Shown piece after piece: positions 11,781 to 25,000 of a stretch of DNA of 64,000 nt. Every line of letters begins with the position of its first letter. Position 1 is the first letter of the stretch. The stretch lies in contig NC_065893.1 in the NCBI RefSeq assembly GCF_905147045.1, positions 4,216,001-4,280,000 of the forward strand, read 5' to 3'. The stretch comes from Nymphalis io. Taxonomy: Eukaryota; Arthropoda; Insecta; Lepidoptera; Nymphalidae. The position numbers and the translations under genes were made by a program. Under the pieces are notes generated by a model. It had not been told where the DNA came from. It was given only the letters and a program-made list of their open reading frames with translations, and did no database searches.

Positions 11781-12060
11781 AAGCGTGAATCTGTGTGAAT
11801 CACGATGATCGTGGGTTCAAGCCCGTCCAATCACCACAGAATTTTCATATGCTTAATTTGTGTTTATAATTCATATCATGCTTGACGGTGAAGGAAAACA
11901 TCGTGAGGAAACCTGCATGTGTCTAATTTCACTGAAATTCTGTCACATGTATATTCCACCAACCCGTAATGGAGCAGCGTGGTGGAATAATCTTCAAACC
12001 TCCTCAAAAACGGAGAGGAGGCCTTAGCCAAGCAGTGGGATTTTCACAGACTGTTACTAT
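11781..12060 (+). mobile_element. tRNA-derived SINE, family A (5'-truncated, diverged)
   Basis: The copy keeps box B (GTGGGTTCAAGCCCG), the body blocks GACGGTGAAGGAAAACATCG and ACATGTATATTCCACCAACC, and the 3' tail GAGGCCTTAGCCAAGCAGTG. The tRNA-like head is damaged before box B. Compare the cleaner copy at 25299-25610. Confidence 0.85.
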
Positions 12061-12512
12061 TATTGTATTAGTTAATTTATTGCGCTAAAATGTATATTCC
12101 ATTTTGTAATAGTTTAAAAGATATAACAATTTAAAAATATAGGGCCTTAGATACAAGAACAAACTTTCGTAGTTATTTACAAACGAGTGAATTTTACCTG
12201 ATGCGAACAAAGACCGAAAACGGGTCAATGTCCCTCAACGGTAATTTTTTTTTTTTGTGAAATATAGATTTGCTCTTGACCGCAATCTAGACAGTTATTT
12301 AAAGATATAATCGTCGATGTAACGAGCAAACCTATTAAATATTGATTCATTCCAATTTTTAAGGAGTTAGGGTTACAGGAAACACTTAGCTAGCTAAGCA
12401 TTATGAAACAGTTTGTAGTTTAAAGTTAATCTGAGATTAGGATAAGGTGAACCTCGGTGGATATCGGAGCGGTGATTTTGAGTTATGATGAGAATCCTTC
12501 TCTTTGTTATGA

Positions 12513-12668
12513 AAAGACACGCCAGAATGTAAAGAAGCTAAATTCGACCAGATTATCATGTTTCTGAAACAAGATTTGAAGTCGCAATCGTCCGCTAAAC
12601 CGTGGGCTTTTTACGAAAACCTATTTGCCTTTTGTCATACCCTACATATGATAGGTACCTCTCTGTGA
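12513..12668 (+). other. candidate coding relic or exon (51 codons)
   Basis: An open frame reads KDTPECKEAKFDQIIMFL, then KQDLKSQSSAKPWAFYENLF and AFCHTLHMIGTSL before TGA. The block SSAKPWAFYENLFAF has the feel of a conserved DNA-binding segment (MADF/SANT-like C-terminal part, from memory and weak). There is no start codon at its left end and no clear acceptor, so it may be an exon fragment or a pseudogene piece. Confidence 0.25.
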
Positions 12669-15300
12669 AAGCACTGTCATCCTCATGTCTAACAAATCAT
12701 ATCATAAAATGTTTAATCCATTAAAATGTTTTATTACAGTTTCGTTACTGCATCCTGCTCTGATTTTCCCAGAACAATTAATAAATCAAACAAAGCCCGA
12801 GAAAGTTACAACTTGTCTAAGAAGTGGCGATAACATACAATTTAACATTCGGTGATTACGATTATTTAATTAACATATTATCTATGTATATAGACATTTA
12901 CATAGATAATATGTTAATTGTGCTGTTTAGAAAAGAGTAACTACTAACTTTGTTCTCGGTTTTTCTCGATAAAATCTACAATCCGAAACGGTGGTATCTT
13001 TAAATTTAATCTAGTCTAATAAAATGACGATTCAAAAGTGCTTTAAGAATCTTCTTGAATAAATTTTATTTAGATTTGATTAATATTATATAATATTACA
13101 GCTTACATAGTAAATTCAAGCTTACATTATGTTTCTATGACGAAGTGCTCAATTATTTGCAGTATCGAATATACAGAGCAACCGACACGATCTTTATGCA
13201 ATTAGGAACTGTAACGCGATACTTTGTATTGTTTCATTTTCTGTATAAATTCTTTGTTTCATCAGCAAGTATTGTAATGCAATGTATACAATATAAATAT
13301 ATAATAAATACTACAAAAATATTTCATGAAAAAATAAAAATAAGTAAAAGTTTAATAATTAAAAACCATCCACCACCATCGTAAAAACCATCATAAAAAT
13401 ACGTTCCGAAAAATATGTATGATTTTATAAATATTACCAAATTATTCAGTCAATTCGAGCAAAGCTGCGAGGAACAACTAGTAATATATTTATTTTTAAA
13501 ATTTGCTAATTAAGATATTTGACGGTTAATTTAAAAAAAAATTGTATACACAAAAAGTAATGTCACATGGCATAGAGCCAGTGGATGTATTGCATACATA
13601 CCGTATATCGTATACCGCATACATATACTGAAATCATATACCCTCCATAGTCGGGTAACATGTAACTGTCGTGGGCTTTACTATCGTTTTAGACATCAAA
13701 AACAAGCGACAAATATATTATCTATTAGTTCCATAGACTATGCGTCATATCGAAACTACATATCTATCTATACTAATAAATAAGGTTACGTTCTATTTGT
13801 ATAAACTTCCTAATGCCTAACTTATACCAGAAAATGCAACGCGTTTCAGAAGTTTTGGTATAAAATATATTCATATAAATAGCTGCGCTTTACAGTTTCA
13901 TCCGCTTTAAATTTAGACAATTTTGTGACAAGCGTGAATTTCATGTTCTAGTTTCAAATAAAACTCAAAGTATCGTGTATATCCTCGAATGAAAAGACCT
14001 TCTTTTTGACCTTTCTTCTTTTTTTTAAATTTAGTTTATTTCTATATTTTGTACAATCGGAAGAACCATTGTTTATATAACACTTAATATAAAAAAACGC
14101 ATGAAGATACGTTTCATAATATATGTGTTATAAGCGTATTACTGTAACGTAACAAAACAAATCTTTTCATCTTATCAATAATAAACATATCCTTAAATAT
14201 AAGCTGTAAAAATGCTTTATTCTATATAGAAGCGTTTCAATTGTTTATTAATATTGTCTAATGTCTATTCGAAAAGAAAGGACCATCGAATAATGGTCAA
14301 CGAGTTAATATTAATATACATAAACGCGATAACTTGCTTAACAATACAATGAATCATATTATTTTTACTTGCAATGGCTTGAAGGTGATCGTTTCATTTC
14401 CAAGATGTGTTATCATGTTTATATACAGTACGATATTAGTTTTTATTAAGCATAAAACAAATTCTATAGTAAGGAATACAAAAAATGCAGCGCAATGTAT
14501 GTAGAGCTTCTCATCGGATTCAAGAAAAGGGCAAAGATCTATTCGAAATCTTAAATGCGCCTAGCATCTGACTTGTACTCAGTCACCCATTTGTTCCATA
14601 TAGAGTCTTGCACTCACGAACCGTAAAATGCGGACTTGATTGCGAAGCCAGCTAAAAACCCGTATATATGAACATTCTGTAACATTCTCTAGTAGAATAT
14701 AAGGAAAGTTGCAACATGCGCACAGTGAGTACTTGCCTTTAAACGAGCAAACACGAGTATGGACTTACATTTCAATTAGCAATTTGCCTTCACTTACCAT
14801 TACTTACAATATTCCGGTCACTCACCTAACTTATACGTACAGGCCCTCCTTTAGTAATTCAATAATATAAACTCGACATAGTTGTAATGATTGAAGTAAA
14901 ACATTGTAGAGATTTATTTTCATTAAATTGGTAGTTTTCATCTGCATTCGATTTTTTATTACTACTTTTTTTTATTAAGATCTTCGAGTAGTACGCTCTC
15001 ATGTTATGAAATGTCGGCGATGTCGCGTTAATAGCTTGAAATTCCGGGACTTGGACTTCACTCAGGCAAAAAATGCCGTTAAACCTTTTGTTAATAGCCG
15101 CGGAACGTTTATTTTTAGATATGCGTTGTTACAAAATATCTGAATCCACTTTTCTTGTATATTAAAAACATTAGCTAATATACTGGAACTTAAAATGTTC
15201 GTTAATAAAAGCTATCTCTTCTTTTGAATCAGCATGTTTATTATGCAATTGACTTGGTCTGTTATTCAATTGGCCCATAAATATGTAATTACGCATAGGT
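12669..15300. other. AT-rich upstream DNA of the ADAMTS gene
   Basis: No gene is seen. It holds the perfect hairpin at 12868-12919 (listed separately). The composition becomes less AT-rich as the ADAMTS promoter is approached from about 14500. Confidence 0.5.
12868..12919. repeat. perfect inverted repeat, 21-bp arms, 10-nt loop
   Basis: The left arm 12868-12888 (AATTAACATATTATCTATGTA without a mismatch) is the reverse complement of 12899-12919, and the loop is TATAGACATT. It lies between genes with no neighbouring frame. Confidence 0.9.
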
Positions 15301-15368
15301 AAAACGCGAATATGGCAGGCGTCGCTCTTTGTTTACTAGTGACGCATGAGGCGGAGCTCAATGCAATC

Positions 15369-15374
15369 TATAAA
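15369..15374 (+). promoter_or_regulatory. candidate TATA box of the ADAMTS gene
   Basis: TATAAA (in CTATAAAGTGCGG) lies 122 bases before the chosen start codon, at the left edge of a GC-rich block (15300-15560) that contrasts with the AT-rich surroundings. A transcription start about 30 bases downstream would give a short leader of about 90 bases. Confidence 0.5.
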
Positions 15375-15414
15375 GTGCGGAGTCGTTTACCTTCCGTGCG
15401 GCGAGACAGCCGCC

Positions 15415-15432
15415 ATGTGCGTAGATGCGTGA
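15415..15432 (+). promoter_or_regulatory. short upstream ORF (MCVDA) in the ADAMTS leader
   Basis: The text ATGTGCGTAGATGCGTGA is a five-codon ORF ending 58 bases before the main start. If transcription starts near 15400 it is in the leader and could lower translation. It overlaps a second ATG at 15425 that is in frame with the main ORF. Confidence 0.4.
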
Positions 15433-15490
15433 GCGCAGCGTGGCATGCGCCGCCAGGCAGAGAGGCGGTGCCCGCGGCGGCGCGCGGACG

Positions 15491-16040
15491 ATGGCGCGCT
15501 GGCTGTGGGCAACGACGCTCCTCGCAGCTTTCGCGGCTGTCGACGCGTGGAGGCCTCCTTCACAACCCATCCTACTCCCTGTTACTTCCTCGCGAATTCG
15601 TGTACCCCGCCATGCACGTGGTGCTATTCGTCACTTGCACATACTAGGATGGCACTTAGAGCTGCAAGAAAATCGCGCCATTCGTTCACCTTATTACAAC
15701 GAGTGCCAGTTTTACAAAGGAAGAGTGCTGTACGAAGAAGAATCTACTGTGACAGTGACAGAGTGCGAAGGCCAGCTATATGGCTTACTTCAAGTTGGAG
15801 GCGAGGATTTCGTACTCCAGCCGACTCGGGCGGACGGTGATCATGTGTTACGTCGACGTGACGTTCTGCTTTCGGAACGACCGGCGGCCTACAACCTTAC
15901 CGGTGACACGGTCACTGACCTTGACATTGACTTCGATGATGATGAGCCAATGGCTGCTTTTCACGTGCATCCGCGACACGGTGACCATTCGGATGTCGAT
16001 TATTTCCGTAACATGCTTCCTATCACTAGACCTATTTCAG
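15491..16040 (+). CDS. ADAMTS exon 1: signal peptide and prodomain
   Basis: It encodes residues 1-183 plus one base. The start MARWLWATTLLAAFAAVDAW gives a good signal peptide; the in-frame ATG at 15425 would add 22 arginine-rich residues in front of it and hide it, so 15491 was chosen. The prodomain shows ECQFYKGRV and TECEGQLYGLLQ, as in the M12B propeptide family. A basic run LRRRD at 120-124 is a possible convertase site, but no classic furin site is seen near the catalytic domain start. The donor is CAG|GTGTGTGTG. The GC content is much higher than in the neighbouring DNA. Confidence 0.9.
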
Positions 16041-19000
16041 GTGTGTGTGAGTGCAGTGTTCAATTCTATGAATGATGTCGCATCAGTTTTAGTATTATTA
16101 TGTTTATTGTTGCAGGCGTCAAAGGACTATGGCTCGAATTGGCTATAGTCGCAGATCATACAATGCTGAAATTCCATGGCCGGGAAAGAGTGAAACATTA
16201 TATCTTAGCTATAATGAACATCGTAAGTAGAACCAATGAGATAGGATACTTGTATTGCAATTAATTACAAGTGCACGATCGTAACTCAGGCAATTTATGC
16301 AATACTTTAAAGGTCAGTGCCATCTTCAACGACCAATCCCTCAATTCAAACATGACACTCGTTATCAACAAACTGTTTTTGTACGAAGAAAAGGATCCAG
16401 TAATAAAATATGGCAATGTGAAAAGGTCACTCGAGGCTGTCAATAAATGGAATTACCGGCACTTAATGAAGCTACCACCGGGTATGGTATAATTTAAGAT
16501 AATTTTTATTCTTTTTGATATAAAATCTTTTTGATTTAATTTATTATAAGTTCAGGGAATTTTATATTTTATCTGTTACGAGCAAATTTTTGAATTTCGT
16601 TTTGTTTTATTTCGAATAAAAGGGTCTTTCACATCTCTGTCAGCAAATACGAGACAGGACGATTCAATTACGATGATTCATATTCTTTAAATCAAAAAGT
16701 AAAATCATTATCATAATTATAATATACTTTTTCCTCTTTCCTTAAGATGTTATACCAGATAATAAATCCACAATAAAATAAAATAAGTTGGATCTTCAAA
16801 ACAAAAATACTTTTTTCTGTTTTATATATAATAAAAATCAGTCCGAAGTTTAAAGATTATAATATTTTACATTTAGCCTTTAACATAAATGAACCTATAG
16901 ATTGTTCATTACATAGTAATACATTTTAAGCAGTTTTTTACTTAAAATTATAACTTTTATTGATGAACTAATACAAAATATATATATTTTTTCACTTTTA
17001 TATATATCTCTTGCACTGACAAAAGAGACTCTCGTTTCATCTCTCATACGAGTAAGCGATGCATAGCATGTTTCGGTTTTATACATAATCCAGATAAGCT
17101 AAAAATGAATTGTTTTCATAATATTTTACTTATATCCAAACAACTTTAAATCGCGTCTAGATTACATCGTAAATCATGCTAATTACTCCACTTTTAGTTA
17201 AACAAGTACTAAAATGTAATTTTATGTCTATCCTAAAGTACGCTCTCAGCTTATATTTAGAGGTAAATAGGATTATTAAAAATTAACTGAATATTGCTAC
17301 ATGATTTAAAATAAAATGTATTTTTCATATTTTTAAATACTCAAATTCGTATTTCTTTGTTCAATCTACTATTAAAACTTTGTTTCTCTTTATAGTTTAG
17401 TTCGTATTTGATTTTCAATTTATTGTAACTACTATTATTAAAACAGAGTAATGATTTTTTTATTATAAAATAAGATTTTTTTGCTGGAATAAAATAGAAG
17501 CATATTTGTAGAAGTTTATATATTGTTCACCATTTTATGATTACAATATTTTTTAGTTTTATAAATAATTAGAATTTGTAAAACGACGGTAACAACATCG
17601 CAAATCAGCTGTTTCTCGACATAATTGTGCCTGACGGCTATCTCCTTTGCTCTCCGATAATAATGTAGGTATTATACTAAATGAGATACGCCTATTAAAC
17701 ACAACGTATCTACTATCAACTTTATTGTATGTGAATAAATTACACTCTAGGTTTGAAAAGCTCTTCAGTTTTTTTATGCTCAATGCAAAATATTTAAAAC
17801 GATTAACTCTATAAATTTATTTATTTTAGCAATATAGGAATTAATTTGAGGTAATAAATTTAATATTATATATTATGCTTTTAAAATTTTATCTAAATGA
17901 TTGGTAATTGCGTACAGATAGTACTGGTTGGGACGCAACTGTATGGTTAACACGCGCGCAACTTGGAGGCCCATCGGGCTTCGCCCCGGTTGGAGGCGTC
18001 TGTACCAAAACGCGCTCAGCAGCTATAGACAGAGACGAAGGTCTGACCAGCGCGTTCGTCATTGCCCATGAATTGGGACACCTGTGAGTAGAATTTTTAT
18101 TATAACTAACTTTTCAGTTCAGTACCCTTTTCTCATCTGTTCGAACGATTTTCTTTTTTTCTGCATGATAGCAATTGACGAGGTTTAATGTTATCAATAA
18201 AAGGTTTTGGAAATGAATCGTTATTTATAATCGTTCAAGTTACCATTTAGTACGCTTGATAGAAGCGGTTATGTATGAATTTCAACGTATATAGCTATAT
18301 AGCCATATACGAAATGTATATTACCTAATGCACAAATTTTGCATTTAATATATTTTTAAGCAGCAAAAACGAAATATGTTTATTTATCAAGAATGTAAAG
18401 CGGTGGCCACACTTAAGTTAATGAAATATTAACGAATAATGATAACATAGTTTATTGATTTGCTACCGCATGAGAGATGAATGAGTTAGTAATTGTAACA
18501 ATATATAAACAGATATTCAGTTTATATGTATATTGCTACAATCACTAGAGTTCCATGAACCGAAATATAAAATGTTATTTTTGTTGTTTCAAATAGTTGG
18601 AAGTTCGTTGGAGTGTTTTGCGCAGATATATAATTCAATCATGGTTCATGACTTCCTTATAGCACTCAGAGCTTACATTTGAAAGTAGCTTACATTTTTA
18701 TCATCTAAATATATCAACGAAACAGTTATATGATTATAAATAGTAGCGCTCCCCATACAACGGCAGTTAAAGCTGAACACATGGTACGGTTAATAAGCGT
18801 GCCCCTTTGCACGTTTTACTGTGTTTGAAAAAACCAGAATTCGTAAACAATATTATTTGAAGGAAAACCAGCGTAAACAATACAGGGCGATAAGATACAC
18901 GTATTAAAAACAAGCGAGTTCAATAACCGTTGTGTTAATCTATAAGTAAGTAGGTAACTGTCTACATACTTTTTTACTAAACGCAAATGCATTTTAATGA

Positions 19001-22000
19001 TATTTCTGTAGAAAATACTTGTTCATTTTTAAGTTTATTTTCTTTAATATAGTCTAACAAGAATAAGTTATTTAAATTATATATGACTGCAAAAAATAGA
19101 AAAATATTGAATTTAACTTATATTAATTAAAGAATTGTTACTTACAACTTACAGGAAAATTGTATCAACTACTTACTATATTATATTACTTAAAAAAATC
19201 AATACGAATGTCACTGTCATCGAATCAATACGAAACACATTTTGTTCCTACAAGTTCTTATTAAACACTGACCGGTAAATGTCTAAAACGTACAAATAAA
19301 AAAGAATTGTTTGTATAAATAAATTAAAAATAAACAAAGGCTCTTGCACTCGCAGTAATTGAAATATTGAGCGCTCTCAAACACCGAGTGAGGGATTCCT
19401 TCAAAGCGAGAAGTATTCCACTCTAAAAAGCAAGTGCCTTTGCCAACTATTTTGAAATGAGACGCTTTAATCAGACCTCAGTTGCCTTGAATTGTTGTTT
19501 TGTTTGTTTTAGGACATTGAAATAAACATAATACTTGATATTTATATCCATATTTTAGTCATATTTTTAATATTAATGTTTTTTTTGCGTGTACGTTCTG
19601 TTGTACGATGGCCTCGTTGGACTTGTGGTTAATTATAAGGCCGCAGATCTAAGGTCCTGAGTTCAAATCCCGGGTCAAGCCGATTAAAATGTTATTGGAT
19701 TATATAGTTACGAGGTTTTACAGTATTGCACTCCCGTGCTCAGAATACAACGTAAAGTCGTTAGTCCTGCGTAACAGGCTTTTAATGTCCCACTGCTGGA
19801 CTAAAGTCTCCTCTACTTTTGAGAAGAGGGTTTGGATCAGCGTCCTCCACGCTATTCCAATCCGGGCTAGTGGATATGGTGCGGGATCATACACTCCATG
19901 AAAAGCCAGTTGTCCTCTAATAGAATATATAAGTTTTAGGAAAGCAGTAGCTCTCCTAAATAAATATTTTATATGAATAGAATAATGTATTAAATAATGT
20001 CTAGAATTTCTTTCTTCTTCTTCTAAGAACCGCTAAGAAATACTAGTCATTATTTAATACATTCATTATTTAAATGTGAATTCAGTAGAATTCACATTTA
20101 AATAGAAGTAGAATTCAAGTTTAAATACGTTAAATAAAACGTTTAAAATAACGATTCAAAAGTAATTTAGTAAGTTGTAAGAGGTCTCTTGAGTAAAGTA
20201 TGTTTTGATTCTAGTGAAAGGGTTGATTTTGAGAGATTCGTAGTAAGGGCAACTGATTTATAGTTCTTGTAGCTCTGCACTCCTGTTTTCCTAGTACATT
20301 TACCTCTATTAATAAAATATTACCCAAAAACAAATATAATACAATAAACAAAAATAAGCTTTTTATTATGACGAGCCAGTTGGCGTGGTTGGTAGATACC
20401 TGTCTTTCATGCCGAAGGTTGTGGGTCCGATTCCCACCCAGGACAGACATTTGTGTGCATGAACATCTATTTATCCTGAGTCTGGGTGTAATTATCTATA
20501 TAAGTATGAAAAGTAGTATATGTAGTATATCAGTTGTCTGGTTTCCATAGCTAAGCTCCGCTTAGTTTGGGATCAGATGACCGTGTGTGAAAAATGTCCC
20601 AGGATATTATTATATTATTATTATTATTATATAAATATATTTGATTACTATATATTTAATTATGTTTATGTTATTTCCCAAAAAACATTTAGGTACATGA
20701 TTTAGTTAGTCTATTTTCGGGAGTTGTGTGCTAGCCCGCCTAGGTGGGTACATCCCACTTACCAGACATACAATCTCCAAACAGCACAACTTATTATTAT
20801 TGTATTCCGTTGTGAAGAGTGAGTAACTGTAGTTACAGGCACATTGGACATGATCTTAGTTCCCTGGGTTGGTGGCACAATGGCGATGTAAGAAATGGTT
20901 AATATTTCTTCCATTGCCAATGTCTTTGGTGGTGACCTCATACCAGCAGGTTTTTTTTTTATAGAATAGGAAGGCGGACGAGCATATGGGCCACCTGATG
21001 GTAAGTGGTCACCAAACACCCTTAGACATTGACATTGTAAGAAATGTCAACCATCGCTTACATAGCCAATGCGCCACCAACCTTGGGAACTAAGATTTTA
21101 TGTCTCTTGTGCCTGTAATTACACTGGCTCACTCACCCTTCAAACCGGAACACAACAGTAACAAGTACTGCTGCTTTGCAGTAGAATATCTGATGAGTGG
21201 GTGGTACCTACCCAGACGAGCTTGCACAAAGCTCTACCACCAGTAAAGGTGACCCATTTGCTATTCGAACTACCTATTATAAATTAAAGAAAAACCCTTG
21301 TAACAATATTAACATATGTTATTTTTTAATCTATATATAGTGAATCCATATTAAAAATAACAGTTAAAACATTAATTGTAAGTACGACATGCATAAGCTT
21401 TGAATCAACATGTTATTAATTACAACGTGAAACTGCTTGTAAAATTTGTTCATATATTGTGTAACTAAGACTAACGACGCGATGTCTGTCGTAAATTAGG
21501 TCGCGGAAAGTTATCATGTATCACGTTCAGTATATCAAAATAGACTTGTACAGTCAGAATCAAAATGGTATATTTAATTTAACGTCAAAATATTAATTTA
21601 ACATCAAAGTAAATGAGTTCACTATAGAACTGAGAACCGACAGGCCCAGTAGTTAGAGCACGAGAATCTTAACTGAAAATTGCGGGTTCAAATCCGATTA
21701 AGCACCAATGAGTTTTCATGTGCTTAAATTGTGTCTATAATTCATCTTGTGCTCGATGGAAAGGGAAAGCATCGTGAGAAAACCTGTATATGCCGGTTGA
21801 AAACCTGCCCTATATGTATCCTTAAACGGGCATTGGTGCAGTGTGGTTATATACGTTACAAGCCCTCTCCTCAAAAGATTAGGCGGCCTCAGCCCAGCAG
21901 AAAGACACAAGTTTAAACGCGACCATAAGAGACGATAATTCATATTTTTACTATTTTCATCAAATAAGTCTTTCAATACTTGTTGTTTGAATTCAGAACC

Positions 22001-25000
22001 TCAGAATTTACAGTCTTTTAAGATAGCCAATACATCATCGAGAAAAAGGAATATAAGACAAAATATAAATAACCGTTTCAATCAACCAAAGAACGTTGAA
22101 TAAAATAAATTTTCATCTCACTTCCATTAGTGTCAATTAGATTCTTTGAAGGCATTAGTAATTTCTCCTTTCCATGATTACAAAAGAGATTTTAATGTTA
22201 TTTTTACAAATTTTACGCTTTGTTTCAAAAAAACAAACTGCAGCTCATTTTAGGTTAAATAATTGTCTAATGTCAAGGAAAAAATGAATTGTAGATAACA
22301 GTTCAGTGGGTCAAGCTATTTATGAAATACTCAATATCATAATTGTGTTATAAATGTGCAAACTGCTACCTAACAATACCGTAACAGCCTGTGAATGTCC
22401 CACTGCTGGGCTAAAGGCCTCCGCACCTCTTTTTGAGGAGAAGGTTTGGAGCTTATTCCACCACGCTGCTCCAATGCGGGTTGGTGGAATACACATGTGG
22501 CAGAATTTCAGTGAAATTAGACACATGCAGGTTTCCTCACGATGTTTTCCTTCACCGTCAAGCACGAGATGAATTATAATCACAAATTAAGCACATGAAA
22601 ATTCAGTGGTGCTTGCCCGGGTTTGAACCCACGATCATCGGTTAAGATTCACGCGTTCTTACCACTAGGCCATCTCGGCTTTTTACCTAACAATATCATT
22701 GTAAATTTTAATTAAAAGTACTCATGAGCACTGAATATAAGCAATTTTATTTCGTTTTTTCTTTTCGAGATAGGACTGTGTAAAATTACTAAATGCTCCG
22801 CTTGATTTTAACCGCATCTACTATCTATCTATCTTTACTACCCTTCAAGCCAATCCATTGAACTTAAATTCCGTGTCGGACTTATGAAAGTAATTCGAAG
22901 GGACGGTATCGAAGTTCAGAAAAAGAAAAGCACTCACACGCACTCATATTGTCTACTCAGATGAATATATATATGATTTTTTCAAATAAATATAAGCCAG
23001 TTTAATTGAGCTGACCAGTTTCACTGCTGAGTATATGCAGATATCTCGATTTATATCTCGATTTGATTCGATTGATTCGGCGTGATGACACGTCGCTATA
23101 AATATACTTTTTTACTTGAATTTAATTCGTGCGTAACAGATGTTCTTTTGCATACCTTTTTGCTTTCGACTTTTTAACGTGAAATTGCATAAATGTTAAG
23201 AAAAAAAAGCATAATATTTGTATAATCACAGGTCAATGTTTTCAACGCTTTTAGTTATATTTCTTTGTCATACTTTTATTTTTTAAGGATATCTTTGAAA
23301 ATTATTTATTTTGTGGTTTGCACATAGAATGCTTATATTAGGTTACTCATAAATAAAATTTAATATTTAATTATTTATATGTTTTTGAACTCTTAGATTT
23401 TTTTTTATTATGTAACTCTTTTCTTTGTCGCACTTCCAAAAAATGGAATTCCTTACCAGCTCACGTGTTCCCCTCCTCTTACAACCCGGGTTCCTTCAAA
23501 CGAGGCGTGAAGAGGCATCTTGCGGGCCGGCAAGGCGAAGGCGGCTAGTGCAGAAAGTTTTTCCCGTCTGTACTGGCCGTCGTCGCGTTTGGACTCTACT
23601 ACCATTTACCATCAGGTGGAGTAGAGTCATTTGCTCTCCCGGCGAATATAAAAAAAAAACTTTCTATTGATTCTTTAGATATATAAAGAGAATAAATACG
23701 TTTTCTAGAACTAATAAATTATGGTCAGCATACCAGTTACATGATTCATTTATTATGTGTTTGTTATTTTTTACTTTTGGTTTTAAGTAATTAGTATTAG
23801 CCGTATAATGACTCACTATTCATTTTTTTTTACTAATGTTAGCCAAATAGTAACCGAATATTCTATGCAACTCTAATTTCTATACATGTAATGCTTCTTG
23901 AATTATAATGAGAAAATATTTTTATCGCTTATGTATGAATATCATTAAAGTGATGGTTATTGACACAGTTTATAATTAAAGGAAACTAATAAATTGATAT
24001 GTAGTAAAATTAATAAAAACAAAGAACTTCGTTAATAAAATAAATAGTAATACATAGCTACTTAGGAGGTATATAGGTACAAAAAAGGGATTAGAGAACG
24101 ACGAGGGAAGGAAGGCATGACCGTATAAGAGAGCGCCATGCGTTTGCCTCAACTATACTAGTCCGTCTTACCTCCGAAGAGCGCCAACAGATGTTCCACA
24201 TTAAAACCTCATAATAGGATTAAGAAAATGGTATACTGAAAAACACAAACACAACTTTCCGCAGACTGCAACTGTGTAGCAAAAATAGAATAGCATTTAT
24301 CACAATAATATAATTCTACTATTCGTATAAAATCATTTTTGATTTTATATTTCAATAACGTGTATGACTCACAACTTAACTTATTTTAAAATGTATGTAC
24401 TTCTTATTTTTACGAGTAACATCGTGGTCGGAGTATTTTTAATTGACCGTAAAACTCGTATCTGCCGATAAAATTTACGTGTTAAACAAAGCCGTAATAG
24501 CTGTAAATGGTTGCGGGTTTTAAGTACCTACAATTTTGTATAAAACTTTTTCCTTTAATTTTCCTATTTTTATAGAAATATTAAATTAGAATGCTTTTTG
24601 TGGCATTTATTTATTTCATATAGACTAACTTTGTATTATAACTATGATTAACAGTCAAGTAAAATAGTTTTTGTACAAAGCATGTACTGTCAGGTACATG
24701 CTTTGAGAAAGTGGAGTAAAAAAATGTTAATAAATACTATCGTTTTTAATTTATATATATTTTATATACAAGTAGCTCCCATCTCGGTTTCCTGAAAAAA
24801 AAAGCGGGGAGCGGGTAGCTAGTAGTAGTTTTTATTGAAATAAAAAAAAACTACAAACATTTATTTCACATAAGAATTATTAACATTAAATTTAAACGAG
24901 AATTATATTGGAAGCTTACAGGCACAAGGACGTAACAACTTAGCTTAACTATTCATCTAGTTAAATATTGCTTTATAATTTCTAATAAATCTGTTTCATG

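Noticed and set aside
15425..15490. In-frame ATG 22 codons upstream of the chosen ADAMTS start
   Set aside because: It would put an arginine- and glycine-rich stretch before the signal peptide. The downstream ATG gives a normal secretory start.
22354..22572. Open frames over family A SINEs (also near 25395, 56400 and 61499)
   Set aside because: The translations are recurrent by-products of the SINE body and have no start context or family.
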